Shown: positions 6,215 to 14,375 of the stretch, one piece after another | How the letters are laid out: every line of letters starts with the position of its first letter | Position numbering within the stretch: position 1 is the stretch's first letter | From: Betaproteobacteria bacterium | GTDB taxonomy: Bacteria; Pseudomonadota; Gammaproteobacteria; Burkholderiales; Casimicrobiaceae | Assembly (NCBI GenBank): GCA_013298765.1 | Contig: JAAFJA010000022.1 | Location: forward strand, 1 to 37,736 | Length of the DNA: 37,736 bases | Direction: 5' to 3' | Notes under the pieces: model-generated | Databases searched by the model: none | Told to the model about the DNA's origin: nothing | What the model saw: the letters and a program-made list of their open reading frames with translations, nothing else | Position numbers and translations under genes: made by a program

Positions 6215-6528
6215 GCGTTAGAGATGTGCTGTGCGACGACGTAGAGCATCAATACACGATTGGCGTTTTGGCGCGAAAAACCGGGCTAACTCGCGAAAAG
6301 GCGAGAGACGACGCAGACGCGCTTGTTAAAACAGGCGCGGTGCGGCGAGTTGCAAAGGTTGAAGGAAGGCGGACAACATACATCTACGCGTCCTGCCACG
6401 CTCCACGCGATGCGGAGACGTGGATTGTGACAATGCAACCGAGTTTTACGCTGGTTGATGTTGGGCACGTAACGGAGGAAACCGAGCGGTTCGCGACAGA
6501 CGCCAATCTAGCGGCATGGCTGCGATAA
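6208..6528 (+). CDS. Winged-helix-like regulator candidate, 106 aa
   Basis: ATG 6208 overlaps the upstream gene by 7 nt; longer in-frame extensions would lie inside it. The N-terminal ~65 residues look like a winged helix: HQYTIGVLARKTGLTREKAR forms the HTH, DDADALVKTGAVRRVAKVEG the following helix, and the GRRTTYIYA strand completes the wing. The C-terminal part is acidic. As the last early gene before the terminase cluster it is a candidate transcriptional regulator of the late genes. Confidence 0.6.
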   Translation: MLSVRDVLCDDVEHQYTIGVLARKTGLTREKARDDADALVKTGAVRRVAKVEGRRTTYIYASCHAPRDAETWIVTMQPSFTLVDVGHVTEETERFATDANLAAWLR

Positions 6529-6648
6529 CACAAGATGTTGTGCTTCCGAACAACTTGTATGATTTGCGGCGGGGCAGTGCGCCCTGAAGTCTGATTGATC
6601 GAATGCTTACGCCATGCGTGAGAGTCAATGTAGGTCAATCGGACAGCT
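6529..6648 (+). other. Intergenic region between early and late genes
   Basis: No convincing gene. A small ACACAA-GATG-TTGTG hairpin occurs at its start. A TATGAT hexamer at 6558-6563 could be a -10 element, but no -35 sits at the right distance. A late promoter would be expected somewhere here; I cannot assign one. Confidence 0.4.
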
Positions 6649-6669
6649 AACCCGCTTCGGCGGGTTTTT
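6649..6669 (+). terminator. Intrinsic terminator with UUCG tetraloop
   Basis: Perfect stem AACCCGC (6649-6655) / GCGGGTT (6660-6666), loop TTCG, T-run 6665-6669. It separates early genes from the packaging genes, the usual place for a terminator overridden by late antitermination. Confidence 0.85.
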
Positions 6670-6694
6670 GCTTTTCTAACCCGAGGAAGACGAC

Positions 6695-6853
6695 ATGACT
6701 TACGCAATCAAGGCGGGCGCTCTGAACTATCGCCACACTGACGGCAATACGTGGGTGTACCCAAACCTTGCCAAAGTCGTTGCGGGTGGCTATGCGCGTG
6801 TTCCTAAGCAGGTTCGCGCCTACGTTGCCAAGTGGATCGCAAAGAACAAATGA
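6695..6853 (+). CDS. Small basic protein, 52 aa
   Basis: ATG 6695 is preceded by GAGGAAG at good distance. The protein is basic and aromatic (NYRHTDGNTWVYPNLAKVVA, ending VAKWIAKNK), suggesting nucleic-acid contact. It is the first gene after the terminator, upstream of terminase. Its stop shares a base with the next ATG (TGATG). Confidence 0.6.
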   Translation: MTYAIKAGALNYRHTDGNTWVYPNLAKVVAGGYARVPKQVRAYVAKWIAKNK

Positions 6854-7011
6854 TGTATCGCCCGTTCATCGTCGGAGCCGATCCGATGCGCCGGCGGGCT
6901 AAAACTGGCGCACCTTCCTTCCGAAAGCTCGGAATCGGCAAGCGAACAGCGTGCGCCCAGCGGCTTAGCCGTAAGTCTGGTATGGGTGCTATTCCCGCCG
7001 TTTCGATTTGA
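6853..7011 (+). CDS. Arg-rich small protein, 52 aa, doubtful
   Basis: Coupled to the preceding gene by TGATG. Very basic (DPMRRRAKTGAPSFRKLGIG, RLSRKSG), no motif. Such short Arg-rich frames arise easily in GC-rich DNA; only the tight junction supports it. Confidence 0.4.
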   Translation: MYRPFIVGADPMRRRAKTGAPSFRKLGIGKRTACAQRLSRKSGMGAIPAVSI

Positions 7012-7063
7012 TCGATGGGTCGAAGGTCTGCGCTATCTGAAAAGCAGATCATCAAACTGATTT

Positions 7064-7519
7064 ATGAAAAGTTCATCACTTACTTCGAGGCAGGAGGCTT
7101 TTGCAAACGCCGTAGCGTCAGGCAAAAGTCAAGCTGACGCGTATCGAATTGCTTACAGCACAGAAAAGTCTAAGCCAGAGACGATCCACAGCAAAGCGTC
7201 TGCGTTAATGGCTGATGGCAAGGTTTCGGCAAGGGTTGCAGAGCTGCGAAAGCCGATTGCTGAAAAAGTCGGAATCACGCTTGAAAGTCATCTGCAAGAT
7301 CTAATGAGGCTTCGCAACATGGCCGCAAAAGAAAAGCAGTACAGTGCTGCAATTGCAGCGGAGATCGCAAGAGGCAAAGCAAGTGGAGTGCACGTAGAAA
7401 AGACCGAGCAGTCTATCAATTCAAATCAAGGTGTTTTGGTCGCTGCTCCGGTAATGAGCCCTGAAGAATGGGCGGTAGCGGCGGCAAAGCAACAGGCCGA
7501 ACTGCAAAAGGGTGATTGA
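7064..7519 (+). CDS. Terminase small subunit, 151 aa
   Basis: Predicted DNA-recognition component of the packaging motor. The N-terminus SSLTSRQEAFANAVASGKSQ followed by ADAYRIAYSTEKSKPETIHS is the Terminase_2-type pattern: a helical DNA-binding motif with the AY---Y segment. The remainder is helical with an Ala/Gln-rich tail. A stop in frame just upstream (7058-7060) leaves ATG 7064 as first start; no strong ribosome binding site is seen. It overlaps the large subunit start by 8 nt. Confidence 0.85.
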   Translation: MKSSSLTSRQEAFANAVASGKSQADAYRIAYSTEKSKPETIHSKASALMADGKVSARVAELRKPIAEKVGITLESHLQDLMRLRNMAAKEKQYSAAIAAEIARGKASGVHVEKTEQSINSNQGVLVAAPVMSPEEWAVAAAKQQAELQKGD

Positions 7520-8891
7520 AAAGGTCTGGCAAGCTCAGGCGGGAAGCCAAGAGCTTTTTCTTCGCTGTCCACTGCGAGAGGTTTGTTACTCAGGTACGCG
7601 AGGGCCGGGAAAGACTGACGCGCTATTGATGAGCTTCGCGCAGCACTGCGGCAAAGGTTACGGCGAGCACTGGCGAGGCGTGATATTCCGAAAGGAGTAC
7701 AAACACCTAGACGACATCATCACGAAGTCGAAGCGCTGGTTCAATCGAATGACAGCGAACAAGCCGAAGTTTTTGAGCAGTCAGGGCGCGCTCAAATGGG
7801 TATGGCCTACGGGCGAAGAGTTGCTGTTTCGCACCTTTGAAAACCCTGACGATTACTGGAACTATCACGGGCACGAGTACCCATTCATTGGGTGGGAAGA
7901 GTTGACGCAGTGGGCTTCTAGCGAGTGCTACGAGAGCATGATGAGCTGCAATCGAACCTCTCGACCCGGCGGACTTCCGTTGCAGGTAAAGAGCACGACA
8001 AATCCATACGGCGTTGGTCACAACTGGGTGAAAGCCTACTTCATTGACCCAGCGCCCTACGGAATTCCTGTGCTGAATGCGCAAGGTCAATCGCGAGTGT
8101 GTTTGTTCGGCGCTTTGCGAGAGAACAAATACCTTGATTCTGAGTACGTCAAAAACTTAGAGTCGATCAGCGATCCAAACAAGCGCAAGGCTTGGCTGTA
8201 CGGCAGCTGGGACATTACCAGCGGCGGCATGTTTGATGATCTTTGGGTCAAAGAAAAGCACGTTCTGCCTCGCTTTGCCTTGCCGTCTAGCTGGCGCGTT
8301 GATCGCTCGTTTGACTGGGGCAGCTCGCGACCGTTTAGTGTTGGTTGGTGGGCGGAATCAGACGGCTCGCCCGCTACCATTGCGGGCGATCAGCGGCACT
8401 TCCCGCGTGGCACATTGTTTCGATTTAATGAATGGTACGGCTGTTCTGGCAAGCCAAACGACGGACTAAAGCTTACTGCCGCTGCGGTCGCTGAAGGCAT
8501 CAAAGCGCGTGAGCGTGACATGAAATTGATCGTCAACGCTGGCGCGGCAGACTCCGCAATTTACGCTGTCACAGATGACGTAAGCATCGCTCAGAACATG
8601 GAGCGCGCCGGAGTTCGGTGGCTTCCTGCCGACAAAAAGCCCGGAAGCCGAAAAAACGGCTGGGAGCTAATGCGAGTGCGCTTAGAGGCGTCTGCTAGCG
8701 GCTCCGAAGAGCCGGGAATATACGTTACTGACAATTGCAGAGACTTCATTCGAACGGTTCCGCCGCTTCCGCGCGACAGTAAAGACCCAGAGGATATTGA
8801 TACCGACGCAGAGGATCACATTGCAGACGAAACGCGTTATCGAATTCTTGAAACGCGCCGCTCCGCAACCCTTATCAACTTCAAAATGTAG
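7512..8891 (+). CDS. Terminase large subunit, 459 aa
   Basis: ATPase and nuclease of DNA packaging. The P-loop SGTRGPGKTDALL spans residues ~27-39 (GPGKT), the Walker B-like FIGWEE residues 125-130, and the nuclease domain begins with VDRSFDWGSSRPF, where D268 is the expected first metal ligand. NAGAADSAIY and DAEDHIADETRY are consistent with later acidic positions. Length is normal for TerL. GTG start overlaps TerS. Type of packaging end (cos or pac) cannot be told from what I see. Confidence 0.93.
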   Translation: MIEKVWQAQAGSQELFLRCPLREVCYSGTRGPGKTDALLMSFAQHCGKGYGEHWRGVIFRKEYKHLDDIITKSKRWFNRMTANKPKFLSSQGALKWVWPTGEELLFRTFENPDDYWNYHGHEYPFIGWEELTQWASSECYESMMSCNRTSRPGGLPLQVKSTTNPYGVGHNWVKAYFIDPAPYGIPVLNAQGQSRVCLFGALRENKYLDSEYVKNLESISDPNKRKAWLYGSWDITSGGMFDDLWVKEKHVLPRFALPSSWRVDRSFDWGSSRPFSVGWWAESDGSPATIAGDQRHFPRGTLFRFNEWYGCSGKPNDGLKLTAAAVAEGIKARERDMKLIVNAGAADSAIYAVTDDVSIAQNMERAGVRWLPADKKPGSRKNGWELMRVRLEASASGSEEPGIYVTDNCRDFIRTVPPLPRDSKDPEDIDTDAEDHIADETRYRILETRRSATLINFKM

Positions 8892-8897
8892 GCCGAT

Positions 8898-10265
8898 TTG
8901 AAAGTACAAGAGCAATCATCGCAAGTCATGGAGATGGCGCAGGAATGGCCTCTCTTGCAAGCGCTGAGCGGCGGAACCTCGGCCATGCGTTCGGCGAGGG
9001 AGATGTTTCTCCCAAAGCAGCCGCGCGAAGAAGTTGCGGATTACGAGTACCGAGTCAAAGTCTCGACGCTCTTCCCGATTTTCAATCGAACGGTTTCCGT
9101 CATGGCTGGAAAGCCGTTCGCAAAGCCTGTTACTTTGACTGACAGCACGCCTCAAATTGATGAGTATTTGAATGATGTAGACATGCAAGGCCGTGACCTG
9201 CATTCGTTCAGTGCATCGCTATTTGATGCTGCAATTCGATACGGTTTGGCTGGTGTGATGGTTGACTACACACGCGTTCCTTCAAGCGTTCAGACGCTCG
9301 CCGAAGAGCGATCCATCGGAGCTCGACCGTACTTTGTTCACATTCGCCACGATCAAATTCTCGGCTGGAAAATCCAAGAGATTCAAGGCGCAGCAAAGCT
9401 AACGCAGCTTCGCATTGCCGAGTCTGCCGAGGTTGACGACGGTGAATATGGCGTCGCGATCAAAAAGCGTGTCCGCGTGCACTATCGTGGTCGCTGGGAA
9501 CTCTACCAAGAGCCCGACAAAGGCGGCGAGTACACGCTGATTGACCAAGGCGTAACGGCAAACGTTCAGGACATTCCTTTCGTGCCGTTCTACGGTCGCA
9601 GACTTGGATTAATGATGGGTCAATCGCCATTGCTCGATTTGGCGCACCTAAACGTAAAACACTGGCAAGAACAAAGCGATCAGGACGATTCAACTCGATT
9701 CGCTCGCAAGCGTTTGTTGGTGTTTTCTGGCGTTTCTGATAGCGACATGACAACCGTTACCGCATCATCGTCTAGCGCACTTCGATTTGATAACGTCGGT
9801 AGCACGGTTCAGGTGGTTCAAGGTAGCGCGGAGAGCGTTACGGTAGGCCGCTCAGAGATTGCCGCGCTAGAAGCGCAGTGCATACAAACTGGCGCTGAAT
9901 TGATGGTTTCGCAGGCGGGAAGCCGCACCGCAACCGAAGATCAAAACGACGCGGAGGCCAACAAAAGCGAGTTACTGCGTATTGTTGAGTCGTTCGAGGA
10001 CGCGCTGAATCAGTGCTTCGTTTACATGGCCGAATGGATTGGATCGCAGCAGGTGCCGACGGTTCAGTTGTTCAAAGACTTCACGGCGTTGACGCTTGCC
10101 GAGGCGTCGGCTCAATTGCTGTTGCAAGTCAATCAAGCCGGAAAGCTGAGTGACGAATCGTTGTTCGAGCAACTACAGCGTCGCGGCATTTTGTCGCCCG
10201 ATGTGAAATGGGCTGACGAGAAAGAGCGCATTGAGAATCAGGGAACGGCGTTAGGGGCGTTATGA
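8898..10265 (+). CDS. Portal protein, DUF4055 type, 455 aa
   Basis: The sequence WPLLQALSGGTSAMRSAREM FLPKQPREE with the following RTVSVMAGKPFAKP is the signature start of DUF4055 proteins, which occupy the portal position between TerL and the minor head gene. As portal it would form the dodecameric vertex ring. TTG 8898 is taken as start (weak AGG upstream); ATG 8928 is possible and would lose ten residues. The stop overlaps the next ATG by 4 nt. Confidence 0.85.
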   Translation: MKVQEQSSQVMEMAQEWPLLQALSGGTSAMRSAREMFLPKQPREEVADYEYRVKVSTLFPIFNRTVSVMAGKPFAKPVTLTDSTPQIDEYLNDVDMQGRDLHSFSASLFDAAIRYGLAGVMVDYTRVPSSVQTLAEERSIGARPYFVHIRHDQILGWKIQEIQGAAKLTQLRIAESAEVDDGEYGVAIKKRVRVHYRGRWELYQEPDKGGEYTLIDQGVTANVQDIPFVPFYGRRLGLMMGQSPLLDLAHLNVKHWQEQSDQDDSTRFARKRLLVFSGVSDSDMTTVTASSSSALRFDNVGSTVQVVQGSAESVTVGRSEIAALEAQCIQTGAELMVSQAGSRTATEDQNDAEANKSELLRIVESFEDALNQCFVYMAEWIGSQQVPTVQLFKDFTALTLAEASAQLLLQVNQAGKLSDESLFEQLQRRGILSPDVKWADEKERIENQGTALGAL

Positions 10266-11362
10266 CCGTTAACGAGCGGCTGTTAGAGGCCGCTATTCGG
10301 CGGGCAATCGACACGCAGCAATACAGCAACGGCGTAGAGCGCAGAATGATTGCGCTACTGAATCGAGCCGATGCTGATTTGATGGCGCGCTTGGCTGCGG
10401 CGCTGTCGCAGCTTCCGGCTGAGTCGTTTACTGTGGCTCGGCTCGAAGCGTTGATTGTTTCGGTGCGCGCGCTCAATGCGTCGGTGTACCAATCCATCGG
10501 AGACGCGCTGTCGGATGAGGTTCGTAGGTTCGCGAGCATCGAGACTGGTTATCAGTACCGCCTGTTTCAATCCGCAATTTCAGCGGAGATACTCCAGGCA
10601 GTAGCGCTAACCGCTGTTTCATCGGATCAGGCATACGCCGCTGCGCTGGCTAGACCGTTTCAAGGTCGTTTACTAAGCGAATGGGCGCAAAGTATCGGCG
10701 ATGATCGTATGCGCAGGATTCGCGAAGCTATTCGAATCGGCTACGTTTCGCAGGAAACAAACGACGACATCATTCGAAGGATTCGCGGTACAAGGGCAAG
10801 GCAGTACAGCGACGGAATCATTGAAGCGGATCGCCGCACGCTGGCGACCATCGTTAGTACCGCCGTTAGTCACACGGCAGCATCGGCCAAAGAGCGTTTT
10901 TATGAGGCAAACGGCAGCCTGATAAAAGCGCTCCGTTGGACTTCGACGCTTGACGGTCGAACGAGCGCAATTTGCATTGCACGCGACGGTAAGATGTACG
11001 GCGCAGACGATAAGCATCGCCCGATTGGGCATTCGTTGCCGTGGTTAGGCGGCGCTGGCAAGGCGCATTTCAACTGCCGATCAGTGATGACGCCAGTTTT
11101 GAAATCGTGGAAAGAATTGGGCGGCGCAGACATTTCAGAGTTTTCTCCTTCGACGCGGGCTAGCATGGACGGTCAAGTGCCAGATGACACTGATTACCCG
11201 ACGTGGTTCGCCAAGCAATCGGCGGCGCGACAGGATCAGATTGTCGGCAAAACGCGAGGGTTAGCCTATCGCCGTGGCGATGTGACGTTTGATCGATTTA
11301 CCAACGACAAAGGGCGCTGGTTGACCCTAGACGAATTGACGGAGCGCGGTGTAGAATTGTGA
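10262..11362 (+). CDS. Mu gpF-like minor head (morphogenesis) protein, 366 aa
   Basis: The C-terminal domain has the Phage_Mu_F pattern: LRWTSTLDGRTSAICIARDG, then GGAGKAHFNCRSVMTPV, in which His and Cys residues are conserved in the family. The N-terminal ~200 residues are helical. It follows the portal with a 4-nt overlap, as in Mu, SPP1 (gp7) and many siphophages, where the protein is a few-copy internal head protein. In SPP1 it affects DNA ejection. Confidence 0.9.
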   Translation: MTVNERLLEAAIRRAIDTQQYSNGVERRMIALLNRADADLMARLAAALSQLPAESFTVARLEALIVSVRALNASVYQSIGDALSDEVRRFASIETGYQYRLFQSAISAEILQAVALTAVSSDQAYAAALARPFQGRLLSEWAQSIGDDRMRRIREAIRIGYVSQETNDDIIRRIRGTRARQYSDGIIEADRRTLATIVSTAVSHTAASAKERFYEANGSLIKALRWTSTLDGRTSAICIARDGKMYGADDKHRPIGHSLPWLGGAGKAHFNCRSVMTPVLKSWKELGGADISEFSPSTRASMDGQVPDDTDYPTWFAKQSAARQDQIVGKTRGLAYRRGDVTFDRFTNDKGRWLTLDELTERGVEL

Positions 11363-11363
11363 G

Positions 11364-11594
11364 ATGCTTCACAGCGTCCCCAAATCACCCGCTCCAACGT
11401 CAGAAAAAGACAAGCTAAGGGCAAGGCTTCGCGATACGAATTGCAAGCTGCTACAGTGCCCTAGATGCTCAGGAAGAGAGATGATTGAAACGACAATCGG
11501 CGCTCAGTTGGTTGACGGCAAGGTCAAGGGCGGAGCGAAATCGATGGTCTGCGCGCTTTGCTTGATGCAGGGTAAAAGGCTCGTGGTTGTATGA
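11364..11594 (+). CDS. Zinc-ribbon protein, 76 aa
   Basis: Two CxxC pairs (C32/C35 in CPRC and C63/C66 in CALC) separated by a short β-rich stretch form a classical zinc ribbon; this pattern recurs in small proteins encoded between portal/minor head and capsid genes of temperate phages. It starts 1 nt after the preceding stop and overlaps the next gene by 4 nt. Role unknown. Confidence 0.7.
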   Translation: MLHSVPKSPAPTSEKDKLRARLRDTNCKLLQCPRCSGREMIETTIGAQLVDGKVKGGAKSMVCALCLMQGKRLVVV

Positions 11595-11848
11595 GTAACC
11601 CCAGAAAATACCCTATCTTTTTTACTCTGCGCCAGATTGAGGATTTGTCAGAAATTCTCTCTTCGACGCAAGATTGCGGGCCTGATGGTTATGGCTGGGC
11701 GAGCCGACAGCTTGAAGAGCTGCGAGGGATCGTCATTGAGGCCGAAAGCAAGGCTAAAACAGAAGCCCTGAAGGCATCCGTTACAAAAGATTTGATTGCT
11801 CACAACGAGCGAAAGCAAAGAGAGATAGCCGCCAAAAAACGGCGATAA
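11591..11848 (+). CDS. Hypothetical coiled-coil-like protein, 85 aa
   Basis: ATG overlaps the preceding stop. The second half is a long charged helix (EELRGIVIEAESKAKTEALK, then AHNERKQREIAAKKRR). Nothing identifies a function. It is the last gene before a strong intrinsic terminator. Confidence 0.6.
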   Translation: MSNPRKYPIFFTLRQIEDLSEILSSTQDCGPDGYGWASRQLEELRGIVIEAESKAKTEALKASVTKDLIAHNERKQREIAAKKRR

Positions 11849-11862
11849 CACGCAAGAAACAC

Positions 11863-11885
11863 AAGCCGCCTAGCGCGGCTTTTTT
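11863..11885 (+). terminator. Intrinsic terminator
   Basis: Perfect stem AAGCCGC (11863-11869) / GCGGCTT (11875-11881), loop CTAGC, T-run to 11885. It ends the packaging/minor head block ahead of scaffold and capsid genes. Confidence 0.85.
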
Positions 11886-11976
11886 GTTGCCCATTTTTTA
11901 AGCAAGCGGCACGAAGTAGCCCGCCATGATCGGCGGTATAGCGTGCGCAGGGGTTGCGTCCTGCCTTTCCACATTT

Positions 11977-12008
11977 AACCCGCTAGTCGCAAGGCTCGTG
12001 GGTTTTTT
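11977..12008 (+). terminator. Second, weaker terminator-like hairpin
   Basis: AACCCGC (11977-11983) pairs with GTGGGTT (11998-12004, one G-U), 14-nt loop, followed by six T (12003-12008). It lies 90 nt after the stronger terminator and 83 nt before the scaffold start, so the gap 11849-12090 holds two terminators and no gene. Confidence 0.55.
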
Positions 12009-12090
12009 ATTGCCCGATGCTGGGATCAGCTAAGGCGCTTCGCAGAGGATTCTGCACCGCACGTAGGCCGGATGGCCGGAAAGACACTTT

Positions 12091-12849
12091 ATGAAACTGA
12101 AACTGGATGACAAGGGTGGCGTAGTTCTTCTGGACGGAAAGCCCGTCTATGTTCACGACGACGGCAAAGAAATTGCGTTCGATGCAGCCTCTACTGTAGC
12201 AACGATTTCGCGACTCAATGCCGAAGCCAAAGGGCATCGAGAAGAGAAAGAGGCGGCGCTCGGCAGGCTCAAAACGTTTGAGGGAATTAGCGATCCTATG
12301 GCCGCATTGAAGGCCATGGAGATCACAAAAAACCTTGACGCAAAAAAGCTCGTTGACGCAGGCGAAATGCAAAAAGTTCGCGAAGAGGCGATTAAGGCGG
12401 TCGAAGAGAAGTTCGCTCCAACGGTCAAAGAATTGGAAACGATTCGCGGCCAGTTGTACGCGGAAAAGATCGGCGGCAGCTTTGCCAGAAGCAAGCTTAT
12501 CGCTGAAAAGTTTGCCATTCCGGCGGACTTGGTTCAGGCGCGTTTCGGCCCTAACTTCGCCCTCGAAGAGGGAAAGATCGTCGCGAAAGACAGCAGCGGC
12601 AACAAGATTTATTCAAGAGCGCGCCCCGGTGAGCTTGCGGATTTTGACGAGTCGCTAGAAATCCTCGTCGATCAGTACCCCTACAAAGCCAACATCCTTA
12701 AAGGCACTGGAGCCAGCGGAAGCGGCTCTAGCCAATCAGCTTCGCAAAGTTCAAGCGGACAGAAAACCATTACGAGAGCGCAATTCGACGGCATGAGCGA
12801 ACAGGCTCGTTCTGCGGAAGTGAAAGCTGGCGCAAAAGTAGTCGATTAA
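12091..12849 (+). CDS. Probable scaffolding protein, 252 aa
   Basis: The composition fits a phage scaffold: N-terminal KLKLDDKGGVVLLDGKPVYV, then a long charged helical region (LNAEAKGHREEKEAALGRLK onward), a globular-looking central part (KIGGSFARSKLIAEKFAIPA), and a Ser/Gln-rich linker leading to a small C-terminal segment. I associate this arrangement with DUF6651-like proteins directly upstream of P22-type coat genes. It would template procapsid assembly and then leave. A terminator follows at once. Confidence 0.75.
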   Translation: MKLKLDDKGGVVLLDGKPVYVHDDGKEIAFDAASTVATISRLNAEAKGHREEKEAALGRLKTFEGISDPMAALKAMEITKNLDAKKLVDAGEMQKVREEAIKAVEEKFAPTVKELETIRGQLYAEKIGGSFARSKLIAEKFAIPADLVQARFGPNFALEEGKIVAKDSSGNKIYSRARPGELADFDESLEILVDQYPYKANILKGTGASGSGSSQSASQSSSGQKTITRAQFDGMSEQARSAEVKAGAKVVD

Positions 12850-12871
12850 GCAACTTCATTTTTAGCAACAC

Positions 12872-12899
12872 GAGCCGCCTTTGTGCGGCTCTTTTTTTT
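12872..12899 (+). terminator. Intrinsic terminator between scaffold and capsid genes
   Basis: GAGCCGC (12872-12878) / GCGGCTC (12885-12891), then eight T (12892-12899). The capsid gene starts only 14 nt later, so capsid expression must depend on read-through or a promoter inside the scaffold gene. Confidence 0.85.
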
Positions 12900-12913
12900 G
12901 AAAGACCACACAA

Positions 12914-14071
12914 ATGGCAGCATTAACACTTACTGGGCTTATTCCAACCATTTACGAAGCGATGGACGTTGTCTCGCGCGAACAAGCTGGCCTTGTCCGC
13001 GCAGTCACGATGGATTCCAACGCCTCGCGCGGCGCAATCGGTCAACCCGTTTTGTCGCCTGTTGTGGGCGCAATGGCGGCGGAAAACTTGGTCGCTAACA
13101 ACGTTCCCGCAGACACGCCTGCGCAAACCATCGGCAACGTTCAGATCGTCATTTCGAAAGCTCGTTCGGTGCCTTTCGGCATCACCGGCGAGGAGAATCG
13201 CGGGCTCAACATTGCCGGCACTACAGCAACCATCAATCGCGACCGTATTGCTCAAGCAATGCGAACCCTGACCAACGAAATTGAAACGGACTTGTCCGGT
13301 TTGTTTGCTGGCGCATCGCGAGCGATTGGAACCGCCGCCGGAACTCCATTCGGCACGGCCGGCAACTTGTCGGACTTTGCTGGCGCACGTCGCCTGCTTG
13401 TCGATAACGGAGCGCCTACCGGCGCGCTGAAGATGGTTTTGTCGCCTTCAAATGTGGAGCGTATCCGTAGCGTTCAAACCGGCTTGTTCCGCGTAAATGA
13501 AGCGGGTTCGGATGAGTTGCTTCGAACTGGCAGTCTGGGCGTAGTGCAAGGTTTTGAGCTGGGCGAAAGCCGCCAAATCCGAACCGCTGTACCGGTCGGC
13601 ACGGGCGCAAGCTACACGACATCCGCCGCTGCGTTGACGGTTGGCCAAACGGTTGTCCCAATCATCACGGGCACGGGCACGGTGTTGGCTGGCGACATTG
13701 TCACCATCGCTGGCGACACCAATCAATACGTGGTCGCGGTTGGCGCGGCTGGCCCCGGCAACATCACGCTTGCAGAGCCCGGCATTCAAGTTGCGCAAGG
13801 TGCGGCGGCGCGCGCGTTGACGATTGTTGCGCCTACTAGCCGCTCGATGTTCTTCCACAAGGGCGCGATCCAACTGGCAGTTCGCGCGCCCGCTATGCCC
13901 GATGGTGGCGACATGGCAGACGACGTAATGATTATGCAAGACCCGTTCTCCGGTCTTACGTTTGAATTCGTCATCTACAGGGGCAAACGCCAGATTCGTT
14001 ACGAAGTCAATGCCGCGTGGGGTGTGGCTGTAGTTCAGCCGCGTCACCTTGGTCTGTTGATCGGCGCTTAA
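12914..14071 (+). CDS. Major capsid protein, P22 coat type, 385 aa
   Basis: HK97-fold coat protein of the P22 gp5 family. Characteristic stretches: TLTGLIPTIYEAMDVVSREQ at the start, SKARSVPFGITGEENRGLN, then LLVDNGAPTGALKMVLSPSN, and a C-terminal RYEVNAAWGVAVVQPRHLGL. Residues ~232-298 (AALTVGQTVVPIITGTGTVL and on) form a β-rich insertion at the place where P22 coat has its I-domain. Length is slightly below P22's 430 aa. A GAAAG site lies upstream of ATG 12914. It should be the most abundant virion protein. Confidence 0.9.
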   Translation: MAALTLTGLIPTIYEAMDVVSREQAGLVRAVTMDSNASRGAIGQPVLSPVVGAMAAENLVANNVPADTPAQTIGNVQIVISKARSVPFGITGEENRGLNIAGTTATINRDRIAQAMRTLTNEIETDLSGLFAGASRAIGTAAGTPFGTAGNLSDFAGARRLLVDNGAPTGALKMVLSPSNVERIRSVQTGLFRVNEAGSDELLRTGSLGVVQGFELGESRQIRTAVPVGTGASYTTSAAALTVGQTVVPIITGTGTVLAGDIVTIAGDTNQYVVAVGAAGPGNITLAEPGIQVAQGAAARALTIVAPTSRSMFFHKGAIQLAVRAPAMPDGGDMADDVMIMQDPFSGLTFEFVIYRGKRQIRYEVNAAWGVAVVQPRHLGLLIGA

Positions 14072-14089
14072 CCAAATCAACCATAAATC

Positions 14090-14109
14090 GCAGGGGCTTC
14101 GGCCTCTGC
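14090..14109 (+). promoter_or_regulatory. UUCG-capped hairpin after capsid gene
   Basis: GCAGGGGC (14090-14097) pairs with GCCTCTGC (14102-14109, one G-U) around a TTCG loop. No T-run follows, and the next gene's AAAAGGAAA ribosome binding site begins 7 nt later. It is more likely a 3'-end stabiliser or processing site for capsid mRNA than a terminator. Confidence 0.6.
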
Positions 14110-14127
14110 AATTCAAAAAGGAAAATC

Positions 14128-14370
14128 ATGTCTCAATGCCCCACGGTCACAATCAAATCTGACAACGAATATGGCTGCATCGTCATCAACAAATCGGACT
14201 TCGACAAAGAAAAGCACGTTCTTTTCGAGGCAGAAAAGCCGCTCGATTCCAACGACGACGGGAAAGTCACCAAAGCCGAATTGCAGGCCGCGCTAGACGC
14301 CAAAGGCATCAAACACAAACCAGCGATGAGCAAAGCCGAATTGCAGGCCATGCTCGATAGCGCGGAGTAG
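14128..14370 (+). CDS. Small head protein with LEM-like and EF-hand-like segment, 80 aa
   Basis: ATG 14128 has AAGGAAA upstream. Residues 40-51 (DSNDDGKVTKAE) satisfy the canonical EF-hand loop: D1, N3, D5, G6, V8, T9, E12. Residues ~49-78, KAELQAALDAKGIKH then SKAELQAMLDSAE, match a HeH/LEM helix-extended-loop-helix, common in small proteins next to phage capsid genes. The two readings overlap, so the calcium loop may be real or coincidental. The DNA contains a 19-bp perfect direct repeat. A head-tail or decoration role is possible. Confidence 0.7.
   Translation: MSQCPTVTIKSDNEYGCIVINKSDFDKEKHVLFEAEKPLDSNDDGKVTKAELQAALDAKGIKHKPAMSKAELQAMLDSAE
14271..14349 (+). repeat. 19-bp direct repeat inside the LEM-like gene
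   Basis: CAAAGCCGAATTGCAGGCC occurs at 14271-14289 and 14331-14349, exactly 60 bp apart and in the same frame (KAELQA twice). It looks like an internal duplication of a helix. Confidence 0.85.
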
Positions 14371-14375
14371 ATTGA

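Noticed and set aside
6541-6570. Late promoter at TATGAT 6558-6563
   Set aside because: The only TTGnnn candidate is 14 nt away, too close; not enough to call.
7015-7134. Short frame MGRRSALSEKQ overlapping the small terminase start
   Set aside because: Most of it lies inside the small terminase gene in another frame, and it has no ribosome binding site.
13448-14116. 222-codon frame antisense to the capsid gene
   Set aside because: Arg/Ala-rich shadow of the P22-type coat protein gene.
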